DNA of 64,000 nt from Roseiarcus sp963726105 (GCA_963726105.1 CAVSBJ010000004.1:1-64000); one strand, 5' to 3'. Shown: positions 19,985-29,357, counted from the stretch's first letter. The notes: generated by a model not told the origin, from the sequence alone. Program-made: numbers and translations.

Positions 19985-19999
19985 CGATCCGGTCCCCGC

Positions 20000-20854
20000 T
20001 CAGCCAACCACAGCAGCGATGTCCTTGGCGCCAAGCCCCTTGGCGTCTGCGCGCGCGAACGCCTCCGCCGCCCCCTCGATCATGCCGGCGGGCGCGCCCA
20101 GCGAATGGGCGAGCGCCGCCGCGTAGCGAGCGTCCTTCAGCATGAGACTGAGCGCGAAATCCGCGGGCTCGAAATCCTGCGCCAGCATCCGTGGCAGCTT
20201 GAGCTTGACGATCGGGCTCGCCGGGGCGCCGCCAAGGATGAGCTCGGAGATCTGCTCGTTCCTGAAGCCGGCCTTTTTGGCGACCTCGAGCGCTTCGGCG
20301 AGCGCGGCGACCTGACCCGCGGCGAGCTGGTTGTTGATGAGCTTCCAGGTCGCGCCCGCGCCGAGAGGGCCGAGCCGATCCATCTTGCTGCCGACCGCCG
20401 CAAGCGCGGGGCGCGCAGCCTCGTAGGTTTGGGGGTCGCCGCCGACAAAGAACCTGAGCTCCCCGCCCTCCGCCGCCGCCCGGCTGCCGCCGACCGGCGC
20501 ATCGAGGAAGCCGCATCCCTTGGTCGCTGCGTGACGGCCAAGCTCGCGGATCCAGTCGGGAGTCAACGTGCTCGATTCAACGCCGATCGCGCCCTTCTTC
20601 GCTCCTGCGAGCGCGCCATCGGCGCCGAGCCAGACGGATCGCGAGGCGTCGTCGTCAGCCACCATGGCGAAGATGAAGTCAGCGCCCTGAGCCGCTTCGC
20701 GAGGGGTCGCCGCGACCTTGGCGCCCTTGCCAGCCAGCGCGTGGGCCTTGGCGGCGGTGCGGTTCCAGACCGAAACCTCGAAACCTTTGGCGAGCCAATT
20801 GGCGGCCATGCCGCCTCCCATGACGCCAAGACCGAGAATCGCGACGCGTTGCAT
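20000..20854 (-). CDS. NAD(P)-dependent beta-hydroxyacid dehydrogenase family protein
   Basis: A two-domain 3-hydroxyisobutyrate dehydrogenase-like enzyme. The Rossmann start VAILGLGVMGGGMAANWLAK binds the nucleotide. DAPVGGSRAAAEGG is the substrate-binding signature, and K in GAGATWKLINNQLAAGQV is the catalytic lysine. The helical C-terminal domain is complete to KDIAAVVG. The second ATG (20854) is preferred over 20860 because AGGGAG then has an eight-base spacer. Asn of NRT after the second beta strand suggests NADP preference, as in glyoxylate/succinic semialdehyde reductases, but the substrate cannot be read. It lies 71 bp downstream of def in the same direction. Confidence 0.9.
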   Translation of the reverse strand: MQRVAILGLGVMGGGMAANWLAKGFEVSVWNRTAAKAHALAGKGAKVAATPREAAQGADFIFAMVADDDASRSVWLGADGALAGAKKGAIGVESSTLTPDWIRELGRHAATKGCGFLDAPVGGSRAAAEGGELRFFVGGDPQTYEAARPALAAVGSKMDRLGPLGAGATWKLINNQLAAGQVAALAEALEVAKKAGFRNEQISELILGGAPASPIVKLKLPRMLAQDFEPADFALSLMLKDARYAAALAHSLGAPAGMIEGAAEAFARADAKGLGAKDIAAVVG

Positions 20855-20925
20855 GAGCATGCTCCCTGACGATTGAACCCATTTCAGACGACTGGACGGG
20901 CCGGTTCAAAACCGGCGCGCGCGGA

Positions 20926-21456
20926 TCACAGCACATGCGAGCCGTCGCCGGCGCGCTTGGCGGCTTTCTGGAATTTCTTGATCACCCGGTCGCGCTTGAG
21001 CTTGGAGATGTGGTCGATGAACAGAACGCCATCGAGATGGTCGATCTCGTGCTGAAGGACGGTGGCGAGCAGGCCCTCGGCCAGGATCTCGCGCTCCTTT
21101 CCCTGGCGGTCAAGCGCGCGGGCGCGCACCGACGCGGGCCGCTCGACCTCGGCGTAATATTCAGGAATGGAAAGGCAGCCCTCTTCGTAAACTGAGCGCT
21201 CCTCCGACGACCACACGACCTCGGGGTTGATGAACACCTGCGGGTCGGGCGGCTCGTCTTTTTTTGCGGTGTCGACGACCAGAAGGCGAAGTGGTTCGGC
21301 GACCTGAATGGCGGCCAGTCCCACGCCCGGCGCGTCGTGCATGGTCTCGATCATGTCGTCGATCAGCTTGCGCAGATCGTTGTCGACGCGCTCGATCTTT
21401 CTGCTGACGAGACGCAACTTGGGATCGGGCAAAATGATGATCGGTTTGAGGGCCAT
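20926..21456 (-). CDS. def: Peptide deformylase
   Basis: Removes the formyl group from the initiator methionine of nascent proteins. The three PDF motifs are intact: GVGLAAIQ (GxGxAAxQ), EEGCLSIP (EGCLS with the metal-ligand Cys) and LQHEIDHLDG (QHExDH with both His ligands and the catalytic Glu). Length 176 aa is normal for the iron-dependent type 1B enzyme. No fmt gene is visible next to it, as often happens in other genomes. It is transcribed away from rmuC; the space between holds a strong palindrome (21559-21600). Confidence 0.97.
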   Translation of the reverse strand: MALKPIIILPDPKLRLVSRKIERVDNDLRKLIDDMIETMHDAPGVGLAAIQVAEPLRLLVVDTAKKDEPPDPQVFINPEVVWSSEERSVYEEGCLSIPEYYAEVERPASVRARALDRQGKEREILAEGLLATVLQHEIDHLDGVLFIDHISKLKRDRVIKKFQKAAKRAGDGSHVL

Positions 21457-21558
21457 GCGGGACTTTTAGCGGGAGAGGCGCGGGGACTGATAATCGGCTG
21501 GACAGGCACGGTCAAACGTGTTCTTATTTTGTTCCTAATCAATTCGCGAAAAGCCGCT

Positions 21559-21600
21559 GTCATGGCCGCCCCCGGATCACAGTCTGGGGGCGGCCATGAC
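21559..21600. repeat. Perfect 15-bp inverted repeat, dispersed-palindrome type
   Basis: GTCATGGCCGCCCCC (21559-21573), a 12-base loop, and its exact complement GGGGGCGGCCATGAC (21586-21600). It lies between the divergent def and rmuC genes. The outer GTCATGGCCG is shared with the repeat at 44119-44160, indicating a dispersed intergenic family. Confidence 0.9.
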
Positions 21601-21624
21601 GCAGAGGGCGTTGGCGAGGCACAA

Positions 21625-22803
21625 ATGACTACCGGCCCCCTCGCTCTCATCGACGGCGTCCCGATCTCTGTCTCCGAGGCGCTTGGCGCGGCTTTGTCGC
21701 TCTTGGCTGTGCTGGCGGCGGCGAGCCTGATCGCCCTCTGGCGCGCTGGCGCTGCGCGACGGCGCGAGCGGGAGATCGCCGACGAACGGCAGGAGGCGAT
21801 CGAGGCGCGGTTCGCCGCGCTTGCGCAGTCGAGCGCCGAACTGGGCGGGCGTATCGGCGGCATGTCGGAATGGCTCGGGTCGCGGCAGACGGACCTCGCT
21901 CGCGTCGTCGCCGACCGGCTCGATTCGGTCGGGGCGCGGCTCGGCGCGGGGCTCGACGCCCAGGCGCAGACGACCGGCGAAAATCTGGGCAAGCTGAATG
22001 AACGCCTCGCCGTCATCGACGCGGCGCAGTCGCGCCTGAGCGAAATGACGCGCGAAGTCGTGTCGCTCAAGGACATTCTCGCCAACAAGCAGTCGCGCGG
22101 CGCCTTCGGTCAGGGGCGGATGGAGGCGATCGTGCGCGACGGCTTGCCCGTGGGCGCCTACGAGTTCCAGTTCACCCTTTCCAACCGGGCCCGCCCCGAT
22201 TGCGTCATCCGCCTGCCGGGCGATACGCGACTGCTCGCCGTCGACGCCAAGTTCCCGCTCGAAGGCTTCACCGCCTTGAGCGCCGCGCGCGACGACGAGA
22301 CGCGCAAGACGGCGCATGCTCGGGTGCGGACGGACGTCGGCAAGCACGTCAAGGACATCGCCGAGCGCTATCTCCTGCCCGGCGAGACCCAGGACGTGGC
22401 GCTGATGTTCGTGCCCTCGGAAGCGATCTATTCCGATCTCGTCGACCATTTCGACGAACTGGTGCAGAAGGCTCACCGGATGCGCGTCGTCATCGTCTCG
22501 CCGACTCTGATGATGATGGCGATCAGTGTGGCGCAGGCGATCCTGCGCGACGCGCGCATGCGCGACGAGGCGCATCAAATCCAGGCCGAGGTCGGCAAGC
22601 TCATGAACGACGTGCGGCTGCTTGTCGAACGCGCGGGCAAGCTCGAGACCCATTTCCGTCAGGCGCAGGAGGACCTCGCTGGCGTTGGCGTGGCGAGCGC
22701 GCGGGTTGCGCGGCGAAGCGAGCGGATCGAATCCATGGACTTTTCGCGCGAGGGCGAGGCGCCGGCGCCGGACATTTTGCGCTTCGCGCGCAGAGCGGAG
22801 TAG
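21625..22803 (+). CDS. rmuC: DNA recombination protein RmuC
   Basis: One N-terminal TM helix (ALSLLAVLAAASLIALWRAG) is followed by a long coiled coil (about residues 45-150) and the RmuC nuclease-like domain. The latter shows GRMEAIVRDGLP, then RARPDCVIRLPGDTRLLAVD and AKFPLEGF, with Asp and Lys in the PD-(D/E)XK-like arrangement, then DVALMFVPSEAIYSDLVD and MRVVIVSPTLMMM. RmuC limits inversions at short repeats. ATG at 21625 has GAGG five bases before it. An in-frame ATG at 21562 would place the palindrome inside the gene and is less likely. Length 392 aa is typical of alphaproteobacteria. Confidence 0.92.
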   Translation: MTTGPLALIDGVPISVSEALGAALSLLAVLAAASLIALWRAGAARRREREIADERQEAIEARFAALAQSSAELGGRIGGMSEWLGSRQTDLARVVADRLDSVGARLGAGLDAQAQTTGENLGKLNERLAVIDAAQSRLSEMTREVVSLKDILANKQSRGAFGQGRMEAIVRDGLPVGAYEFQFTLSNRARPDCVIRLPGDTRLLAVDAKFPLEGFTALSAARDDETRKTAHARVRTDVGKHVKDIAERYLLPGETQDVALMFVPSEAIYSDLVDHFDELVQKAHRMRVVIVSPTLMMMAISVAQAILRDARMRDEAHQIQAEVGKLMNDVRLLVERAGKLETHFRQAQEDLAGVGVASARVARRSERIESMDFSREGEAPAPDILRFARRAE

Positions 22804-23260
22804 GCGGGGGTCTCCGGCGGTTCGATTGAGGATTTCGGCGGCGCAGGCGCGCGCCGGTCGCCATTCGCCGTTCGTCGCCTCGGCGGCGACATCGTGTCGC
22901 GAGCGGGCGCTCCAATCCATGAGCCCGAGCGACGGCGCGACGTGAACGCATTGCCCGCTTTCACGCGAATGTGAAAAGCGCGAGCACGCGCCGGCGATGT
23001 TCGACCGAGACGGCCGGCGGTGGCCGGGAAGCTCCATGGGCGTTATCGCGCGTGAGGACGCCGCCGGAGTCGGGCTCGACGATTGCCCTTCCCCTCGCTC
23101 TGGACGGGGGCGATCCCGCCGCCCGCGAGGCGACCTTCAAGGCGTATCTGCGGGCTAGACGGGACCGGAAAGATCAGTAAGGACATGAGGATCGTCGCAA
23201 TGCCGCGAATCGGCGCGCGGCGGGGCTGTGCCGACCAGGGGCTTTCGAGGGGGCTGAACA
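22804..23260. other. 457-bp gap, no supported gene
   Basis: A plus-strand frame at 22971-23180 ends with ALDGGDPAAREATFKAYLRA, which looks protein-like, but it has no ribosome site and no known family. Other frames are arginine-rich shadows. The last 25 bases contain GAGGGGG, which serves the next gene. Confidence 0.35.
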
Positions 23261-24052
23261 ATGACCGTGCGTGTCGACCGACGAAGCCTTCTTGCCGGAA
23301 TTTCGGTCCTGCTTGGCGGTTGCGCGAGCCAGGGCGGAATTCCGTTCGGGTCCGGCTTCGGGAACCCGTCCGAATATGGCCCGATCAATGACCACGGGCA
23401 CGAAATTCCGGCCCTCGACATGTCCCGGATCGATCCCGCGGTGCTTCGCCGTCAAGTCGCCTTCTCCGGTCCCTATCGGCCGGGCACGATCGTCGTCATG
23501 ATCGGTGAACGGCATCTCTATTTCGTCGAGCCGGGCGGCACGGCGATGCGCTACACGGTGGGGGTCGGCCGGGAGGAGGCGCTGAACTTCCGCGGCAACG
23601 CCGTCATCGGCCGAAAGGCCGAATGGCCGCACTGGACGCCAACCGGAGACATGATTCGCCGGATGCCGATCTACGCGCATTACACCGCCGGACTGCCGGG
23701 CGGCATCAACAATCCGCTCGGGGCGCGCGCGCTCTACCTCTATCGCGGCAATCAGGACACCTACTTCCGCCTTCATGGCACGATCGAACCGGAGACGATC
23801 GGCCAGAAGGTGTCCAGCGGCTGCATTCGCCTGTTCAATCAGGACATCATCGATCTCTACAACCGCGCCCCAGTTGGAACACGGGTCGTCGTGCTGCAGG
23901 AAGGCGAGTCCATGCGCGCGGAGGCCCCGCCGGAGGCGGATGGCGCCTATTACGATTCGTATGGACCGGGACCGCAAGGACCCTATCCAGGCCCGCCAGG
24001 CCCCTATGCCGGCCCCTATTACGAGCCGCCGCCGTGGGCGTCAGGATATTGA
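23261..24052 (+). CDS. L,D-transpeptidase (YkuD/ErfK) lipoprotein
   Basis: Cross-links or anchors peptidoglycan from tetrapeptide donors in the periplasm. The lipobox LLGGCAS ends the signal peptide at about residue 21. The YkuD domain (about 75-215) carries RHLYFVEPGGTAMRYTVGVG, then FRLHGTIEPETIGQKVSSGC and IRLFNQDIIDLY. The H...SxGCIRL signature contains the catalytic His and Cys. The C-terminus is a Pro/Gly/Tyr-rich tail (YGPGPQGPYPGPPGPYAGP). ATG at 23261 has GAGGGGG seven bases upstream. Length 263 aa and domain order match many rhizobial homologues. Confidence 0.93.
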   Translation: MTVRVDRRSLLAGISVLLGGCASQGGIPFGSGFGNPSEYGPINDHGHEIPALDMSRIDPAVLRRQVAFSGPYRPGTIVVMIGERHLYFVEPGGTAMRYTVGVGREEALNFRGNAVIGRKAEWPHWTPTGDMIRRMPIYAHYTAGLPGGINNPLGARALYLYRGNQDTYFRLHGTIEPETIGQKVSSGCIRLFNQDIIDLYNRAPVGTRVVVLQEGESMRAEAPPEADGAYYDSYGPGPQGPYPGPPGPYAGPYYEPPPWASGY

Positions 24053-24197
24053 TCCGCGTGGCGCGACCCTGTGGCGCGACGATATGGATCTCCGGATTTG
24101 GGGGCCGCCTGGCCGAAACCGCTCTCGCTTGTCATCGCGAAAGCGATTTGTTAGACGACCGCCTTCGCTTCGCGCCGCCTGACGCAGAGCGAAAAGT

Positions 24198-24284
24198 GCG
24201 GTCATGGCGGAACTGGTAGACGCGCTAGCTTGAGGTGCTAGTTCTTTAACCGGAGTGGAGGTTCGAGTCCTCTTGACCGCACCA
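24198..24284 (+). tRNA. tRNA-Leu (anticodon GAG)
   Basis: The acceptor stem GCGGTCA pairs with TGACCGC and CCA is encoded after discriminator A. The anticodon stem CTAGC/GCTAG encloses the loop TTGAGGT, giving GAG. A long variable arm makes it class II, and GGTTCGAGTCC forms the T-arm. No integrase lies beside it. Confidence 0.96.
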
Positions 24285-24710
24285 AATCATATCTAAATAT
24301 TGATTTTATTGGGTTTTTATCGGTTGTCCTGCACCGATGGCGGCGCGATCGCGTTGGAACGCGAATCGGCTTAGTCCGAATACAACCAAATTGGTTGCAT
24401 AAACTGTGACCTTGGCGTTACAGTGCGGAATCGTTTTTTCGACGACTGACACAAAGACGTGCGTTGCTGGCGCAGCCGGTAACGGAGGGAATCACGGGTG
24501 CGGGAACGGCCCCCATCCCGATTCATGTTTACTGGCAGATTGAATCAGTAATATAGTCTTCAGCAACCACGCTTATGCCCATCTACGGCGGGCGGGAGTG
24601 CGCAGGGCGCTTGTGTCGAGGCGGGGATGCTTTTCGGACGACGACGGTCCGCGGACAGGTCGCCTACCTGAAGATGATACCTGAAGTCACTCGTGAGGAT
24701 TGAGCGGAAG
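24285..24710. other. Intergenic region after tRNA-Leu
   Basis: No gene seen. The first 60 bases are AT-rich (AAATCATATCTAAATATTG), consistent with tRNA transcript termination, although I find no good hairpin. The rest is moderate in GC and codes for nothing recognisable. Confidence 0.4.
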
Positions 24711-24968
24711 ATGAAGAAGCCACCGCGGGAATCCACTAAGGCCATGGCGTCGCCGAAAACCGGCCAGAAGATAATGAGGCGCTCGTATCAACGAGCGGGC
24801 GTGCTCGCCACTCGGACACCGCTGTCGCCGGGGACTCGAGAAGTCGCGGTGACCTTCACGTCGCAGACCTTTCAGAAGCTCAAGCTCGCGGCTGATCTGA
24901 ACGGCGTGTCGATCTCCGTGATGGTGCGTCAGTGTGTTCAGTATCTTCTCGACCCTAAGGACGCGTAG
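24711..24968 (+). CDS. Small basic protein with ribbon-helix-helix-like C-terminus (85 aa)
   Basis: The first 40 residues are very basic and probably disordered. The last 40 read REVAVTFTSQTFQKLKLAAD then LNGVSISVMVRQCVQYLL, the beta strand-helix-helix pattern of the CopG/Arc/MetJ fold, in which the N-terminal strand contacts DNA. ATG at 24711 is chosen; a GTG at 24693 would add six residues. Neither has a strong Shine-Dalgarno sequence. No toxin partner is adjacent, so it is not an obvious antitoxin. The function is unknown; DNA binding is inferred from fold pattern only. Confidence 0.5.
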   Translation: MKKPPRESTKAMASPKTGQKIMRRSYQRAGVLATRTPLSPGTREVAVTFTSQTFQKLKLAADLNGVSISVMVRQCVQYLLDPKDA

Positions 24969-25289
24969 GCTCCCCGAGCCTAGCTCAAGCTGCGGACATC
25001 AGGCGTTCGTCGGGGTGACTTTTGCCCAAGACGAAGACAACGGCGTCGCGCGATCCCCCGCAATTCAAAACCCATAGGCCAGTCATCGTCGCCGGGTTCC
25101 TGGGAGAACTGCGGAAGACGAGCCCCGGCTCGTGCATCGCGGGGACTGTCGCGGCCACGGGGCGAACATTGGGAAATGTTGATCTTTCGGCCGCCGTCGC
25201 GCCATGCCCGCTTGATTTGAAGCCTCGAAGCGTCCGTCAACTGGGTTTCTTCCAATCCCCGGAATGACTGGCGCATCGAGGCGCCTGAC
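24969..25289. other. Gap before the VirK-like gene
   Basis: No coding evidence. The minus-strand frame at 24980-25276 is arginine-rich and featureless. Confidence 0.4.
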
Positions 25290-26165
25290 GTGACCGCGTG
25301 GACGATCCCATCTTATAGATCTCGGGGCCTCTCGGCCCTCGGTGACCGCGGCATGCGCCGATTCTGGCTGCGCGCTCTGCTTGCCCCGGGCGTCGCGTGG
25401 GAGTGGAGCCGGAAGGCCGAGAAACTCTATCGCGACCACGGCGGAGACGTTCATCGCTCGCGGGTGCTGTCGAAGCCGCTGCACGGCTATCTGCGCCGGC
25501 GGCTCCGTCCGGCCGCCCGTCTGCGTTTCCTCCTCGACCATCATCGCGCGATCGCCTCGCTCATCGAGCGGGACGCGCTCGGCTCGCTGTGGCGCGGAGA
25601 GGCGCTCGAACTCGTGACCTTGCGGGGCAGGAAGGATTCGCGCTTCCGGCTCTATCTCGCCAACGCTGTGATGGAGCAGACCCATCGCGAAGGCGAGTTG
25701 GCGATCGTGCTCGTGCGCGAAGGCGAGCTGACGCCGCTCGCCCGCCTCACCTTCAACCTGGTCAGCCTCGAGGGACGTCTGGCGCTGGCGATCGGCGGTC
25801 TGCAAGGGCCGAGCGAGGGCGGCAAGCGCATGGTGATCGACGCCACCCGCAGCCTCCATGGCCTGCGGCCGAAGGACGCGACGCTGCTCGCGGCGCGGGC
25901 GCTCGCGCCGGCCCTGGGCGCAAATCCGGTCCACGCCGTCAGCGATGCGCTGCATGTCCGCGGCACGCTTCGCAACGATCCCAAAATCTGCAGCTACGAC
26001 GCCTACTGGCTCGAACGCGGCGCGCGCCCTTGCCCGACTTTCGGGTTCGCCTTTCCCCCACTCGCCGCTCCCGCCGCCGGACCCTCGGGCCGCGACGGCG
26101 TCAAGCACGCGATCGTCCGCGCCATGGAGGCCTTCGTCGCCGAGCGGCGTGTCGAAGACGGCTGA
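25290..26165 (+). CDS. VirK/YbjX family (DUF535) protein, 291 aa
   Basis: The sequence follows the DUF535 pattern through its whole length: LYRDHGGDVHRSRVLSKPLH with GYLRRRLRPAARLRFLLDHH near the front, then GELTPLARLTFNLVSLEGRL, IGGLQGPSEGGKRMVIDATR and SLHGLRPKDATLLAARAL. Near the end, the aromatic-rich KICSYDAYWLERGA is typical. The family includes Shigella VirK and E. coli YbjX, linked to virulence or envelope stress, but no activity is proven. GTG at 25290 is taken as the start; ATG at 25353 is an alternative that keeps the conserved region. Confidence 0.85.
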   Translation: MTAWTIPSYRSRGLSALGDRGMRRFWLRALLAPGVAWEWSRKAEKLYRDHGGDVHRSRVLSKPLHGYLRRRLRPAARLRFLLDHHRAIASLIERDALGSLWRGEALELVTLRGRKDSRFRLYLANAVMEQTHREGELAIVLVREGELTPLARLTFNLVSLEGRLALAIGGLQGPSEGGKRMVIDATRSLHGLRPKDATLLAARALAPALGANPVHAVSDALHVRGTLRNDPKICSYDAYWLERGARPCPTFGFAFPPLAAPAAGPSGRDGVKHAIVRAMEAFVAERRVEDG

Positions 26166-26240
26166 GCGGCGCGATCGGCGTCAGGCGACCGGCCCTGTCT
26201 TCGCGGGTCCTTCGCCTGAAGTCGTTGTTTTGTCCGCCGA

Positions 26241-26438
26241 TCACTGGGGCGGCAGTCGGGCCAGAAGCTCGGCAACCAGGCCGAATGCGAGCGCAATCAC
26301 CAGGAGCAGGCCGAGACGGGTGAAGATCTGCAACGGCGCCGGCGGATCGATTTCATAGGGATCGCGTCGAAAGCGACGATGCTCGAACGGATGGTCTCGT
26401 CTCTCCGCGTTCACCCGATCCAAAAGCAAATTGCGCAT
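26241..26438 (-). CDS. Small single-TM membrane protein (65 aa)
   Basis: A charged N-terminal half (RDHPFEHRRFRRDPYEID) precedes one hydrophobic helix (IFTRLGLLLVIALAFGLVAE) near the C-terminus, so the N-terminus probably stays in the cytoplasm. ATG at 26438 has GGAG ten bases upstream, a weak but plausible ribosome site. The family is not recognised. The same frame is open further upstream to 26888 but is antisense to part of the next gene there. Confidence 0.45.
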   Translation of the reverse strand: MRNLLLDRVNAERRDHPFEHRRFRRDPYEIDPPAPLQIFTRLGLLLVIALAFGLVAELLARLPPQ

Positions 26439-26559
26439 CAGAACGCGTCTCCATGTCGTCACACGACGAAAGATGCGCCGGGAGGCGTAAGCGTTCGAGA
26501 GGGAATCAGGGCGCCAAATGTAAGAAAGGCATAAGGCTCCCCGCGCGATCTTGCCCGCG

Positions 26560-27513
26560 CTAGATCGGGCGGACCCGTCCGGGAACGCCAAGCGGGCATT
26601 CGAGAGCCGCGCGATCCCAGCCTGCGGAATCGGCTGCGGCCGCATAGGTCGCCGACAGGAAGTCGAGCAGCAAGGCGTCCGGATCGCGCGCTTGCGCGAC
26701 CGTGTCGTAGGGAAGAATGAACTCGCCAAGCGTTGGGTCAAAAGCAGCGCCGGGGGAAACCCTTCGGTCGCGAAAGCCAGCCGGTTCAGGATAGGCGTAG
26801 GAATAGAAGGCCGCGCGCCGAAAGGCCTCGTTTCCCGGCCAGAACCCGGCGCTGCTGACCTCGTGCGAATAGGCTTCGCGCACGACATCGTCGGGCAGTC
26901 CCGGCACCCCGCCCGGATGGGGCGGGGCGGGGCGTCCGGAGAACCGCGTCACTGCGAGATCGAAGCTGCCCCAGAAGAAATGAACCGGGCTCGCCTTGCC
27001 GATGAATCCGCTGCGAAAGAGCTTGAAGATTCGGTCCGCCTGCACGAGCGCGCGCCAGAACCGGTTGGCGGCGGCCGCGTCATAGGCGGCGTGCGTCCGG
27101 TCCTTTGAAAAGCGGATCGGACCCGGAACTTCGTTCGGCGTCTGCCTGATCGCGACGGGCACGCCCATGCTGTCGAGGAGATCAAGGGTCGCGCCATAGA
27201 AATCGGCGACCGACTGGGCCTTGAGCGGCAGGAACCGTTCGGCGCCTCGGCTGGTTCGCACGGCGAGCCGATGACCGATGAAATCGAACTCGATGTCGAA
27301 GATTTTGGCCCCGATCGGGATCGGCGATGTCCAGAGTCCCCGGGCGGTGACATAAAGCGGCGTCTGCCAGCTATGATTGAGCCAGGGGGTCAGCGTCAGC
27401 CGGATCTTGCCGACGATCTGGGTCCAGAGCTGCAAGGTCGCGAGCGTGTCGCTCCAGCCTCCATAGGAGAGATCGGGCCAGGTCGGGTCAGCGTCGGGCG
27501 TGGCGGTCATCAT
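26560..27513 (-). CDS. DUF5996 family protein (317 aa)
   Basis: The start WPDLSYGGWSDTLATLQLWT followed by QIVGKIRLTLTPWLNHSWQT is the DUF5996 signature. The middle HFFWGSFDLAVTRFSGRPAP with HPGG and the later SHEVSSAGFWPG are also conserved; several His and Glu residues there could bind metal. The family has no established function. It is single-copy here, with no operon partner; the start pair ATGATG at 27513 and 27510 follows GAAAGGG. Length matches the family. Confidence 0.9.
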   Translation of the reverse strand: MMTATPDADPTWPDLSYGGWSDTLATLQLWTQIVGKIRLTLTPWLNHSWQTPLYVTARGLWTSPIPIGAKIFDIEFDFIGHRLAVRTSRGAERFLPLKAQSVADFYGATLDLLDSMGVPVAIRQTPNEVPGPIRFSKDRTHAAYDAAAANRFWRALVQADRIFKLFRSGFIGKASPVHFFWGSFDLAVTRFSGRPAPPHPGGVPGLPDDVVREAYSHEVSSAGFWPGNEAFRRAAFYSYAYPEPAGFRDRRVSPGAAFDPTLGEFILPYDTVAQARDPDALLLDFLSATYAAAADSAGWDRAALECPLGVPGRVRPI

Positions 27514-27680
27514 GGGGCCCTTTCAGGAGGTCGCGGCGCCGTTGCAGCCTGGCCCCCTCGAGGGGACGGGTGGGGTGAAGTCGCGCAGGGTCGCGCCGCG
27601 GCATTTTCCATCATCCAAAGTTTCGTTTATCGCTTCTCAATCGTCAGGTGTTGCTGCGCGACGGAGACCGGATTCCCTCG

Positions 27681-27941
27681 ATGTTACACAAAACGATCAT
27701 TGTCGGCGCCCTAGCTGGGGGGCTTTCATGCCTGGCGCAGCAGGCGACTGCCCAGGATTCTCACGCGCCGCTCCATGGCGGCGGCTGGCCGATTCAGAAC
27801 GGGGTCAAGCATCAGCCGACCCGAGGCGCGGGAGGCGAATTTACGCCAGGCCAGGCGCAGGAGACCGATAAGTTGTACGACGAACTGATGTCGAACAGCT
27901 TCGGCGCCACGCACCATACCGGTAACGCACGCACGCGCTAG
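27681..27941 (+). CDS. Small secreted hypothetical protein (86 aa)
   Basis: MLHKTIIVGALAGGLSCLAQ followed by QATAQDS is a signal peptide with probable cleavage after ATAQ. The mature part of about 60 residues is polar (LHGGGWPIQNGVKHQPTRGA then QAQETDKLYDELMSNSFG) and without Cys. ATG at 27681 is selected because the signal peptide begins there. There is no strong ribosome site, and the upstream in-frame start at 27648 would add a charged extension. I do not know the family. Confidence 0.5.
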   Translation: MLHKTIIVGALAGGLSCLAQQATAQDSHAPLHGGGWPIQNGVKHQPTRGAGGEFTPGQAQETDKLYDELMSNSFGATHHTGNARTR

Positions 27942-28056
27942 GAGACGGGCGCGGTTGAACGGCGACTGGCCGTCATCGCGATCTCGTGGCGTGTCGAGAG
28001 ACGCCTGGCCTTCCCAACGGGCCACGGCGACGCGCTGCGAATTGCAGTACGCTCTC

Positions 28057-28830
28057 TCAACTCCACGGCATGGCGATTCCGGAAATCTCCTGGCAGATGT
28101 CGATGAGCCTGTCCTGCACCGAGATCTCCCGCGTCTCGGGGTTGGGCTCGCGACGCTTCAGGTGATGGAAATAGCCGCCGCTGGTCTTCGCCTCGGCATC
28201 CTCGCTGGTCGCGAGCCACGCTTGCGTGAGATGCGCCTGGGTCATGTCGTCGGGCGCGCCGGCGCCGCCCATCTTGGTCGCGACCCAACCGGGGGTCACC
28301 GCATTCGACAGCACGTTCGTCCAGAGGCGCGCGACCGTGAAGGCGAGCAGGACGTCGTGCAGCTTGCTCTCGGCGTAGGCGGTCGATCCGTCCCATCGGC
28401 GCTTGCGCCAAAGAATATCGTCGAGATTGGCGTTCGCGCGCTCGTGCATGCCTGAGCTCAGATAGACGAGGCGCTTCGGCCGTTCGATCAGCATGGTCAG
28501 CACATAGGGCGCGAGCGTGTTGATGGCGAAGACATGCGGCAAGCCGTCGCTGGTTAAGCGCTGCCCTTCGCGATAGCCGACAGCGGCGTTGTGAATGACG
28601 GCGTCGAAAGGCCCAAGCGCGTTGACCTCGGCCGAGAGGTCCTTCGTCGCGGCGATGCTCTCAAGGTCGCCGACCGCGACCGCTTCGGCCTTGGGCGCGG
28701 CCTTTCTGGCGTCGGCGGCGCGCGCGTCGTTGCGCGCATGCAGCACGACCCGATGTCCCTGATCGGCGAGAAGCTGGCCGACCATGAGGCCGAGGCCGTC
28801 GGACGAACCGGTGATGAAGACGCGCGCCAT
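28057..28830 (-). CDS. Short-chain dehydrogenase/reductase (257 aa)
   Basis: Rossmann motif VFITGSSDGLGLMVGQLLAD (TGxxxGxG), then VIHNAAVGY (NNAG variant NAA), then the catalytic Tyr/Lys in STAYAESKLHDVL. The C-terminal part HLTQAWLATSEDAEAKTSGG followed by YFHHLKRREPNPE resembles the WW-oxidoreductase-like or retinol-dehydrogenase-like SDR subgroup. ATG at 28830 has GGGAG six bases before it. The substrate cannot be read. Confidence 0.9.
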   Translation of the reverse strand: MARVFITGSSDGLGLMVGQLLADQGHRVVLHARNDARAADARKAAPKAEAVAVGDLESIAATKDLSAEVNALGPFDAVIHNAAVGYREGQRLTSDGLPHVFAINTLAPYVLTMLIERPKRLVYLSSGMHERANANLDDILWRKRRWDGSTAYAESKLHDVLLAFTVARLWTNVLSNAVTPGWVATKMGGAGAPDDMTQAHLTQAWLATSEDAEAKTSGGYFHHLKRREPNPETREISVQDRLIDICQEISGIAMPWS

Positions 28831-29357
28831 GGTGTTCTCCCAGATGCCACTCGATGTACGTTCTCAGCTTGGCCTCATGGCAGACACGCCGGCTACCGCC
28901 AGGCACTCCTCTGAAGAGGCCGATCGTGGCCACTCGATGGCCAGAAATCGGAAAATATGCACGGCGTTTGCAGACAACTTGCGAGGCAAAATCGCATGAG
29001 CTTCGCCCTGCTACGGTCTTTCGCGGATCTCTCGCGCCCAAGGGCTAATCGTCGCCCCGTCTCTATCCCGGTATTTCTGCCGGGTAAGCGCTTTAGCGGG
29101 CCCCTGCGAGTCGGTGCTCGTCGGTCCTCAAGCGGAAATCACGTCGGACGACCTTTGAGAATTGACTGGCGGCCCGACCATCGACCGAGATACGAAATCT
29201 GCTTGACAGTGTTTTAGCTTGCGTTATGGGATTGCATTTTTATCGCGGAATAGTTGAGCGGTTGGGATACGCAAGTCAACGGCAAAATACGGGGGTGCTC
29301 CGGCATCGTAGATACTAGCCACGAGTGACTCACCGCAAAGCGGGAGGGGATAGCGCG
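28831..29357. other. 527-bp intergenic region with a candidate promoter
   Basis: No gene is supported; frames here are short and without family resemblance. The right part is AT-richer and contains the promoter candidate given separately. Confidence 0.4.
29203..29230 (+). promoter_or_regulatory. Candidate sigma-70-type promoter of the Cys-rich protein gene
   Basis: TTGACA at 29203-29208 is followed after 16 bases by TATGGG at 29225-29230. The -35 is perfect and the -10 keeps only TAT. It lies about 130 bp before the start codon at 29358. Confidence 0.35.

Noticed and set aside
18698..20869. 723-codon plus-strand open frame
   Set aside because: It is antisense to the metallophosphoesterase and dehydrogenase genes, has arginine-rich composition with no motifs, and is explained by high-GC codon use on the real strand.
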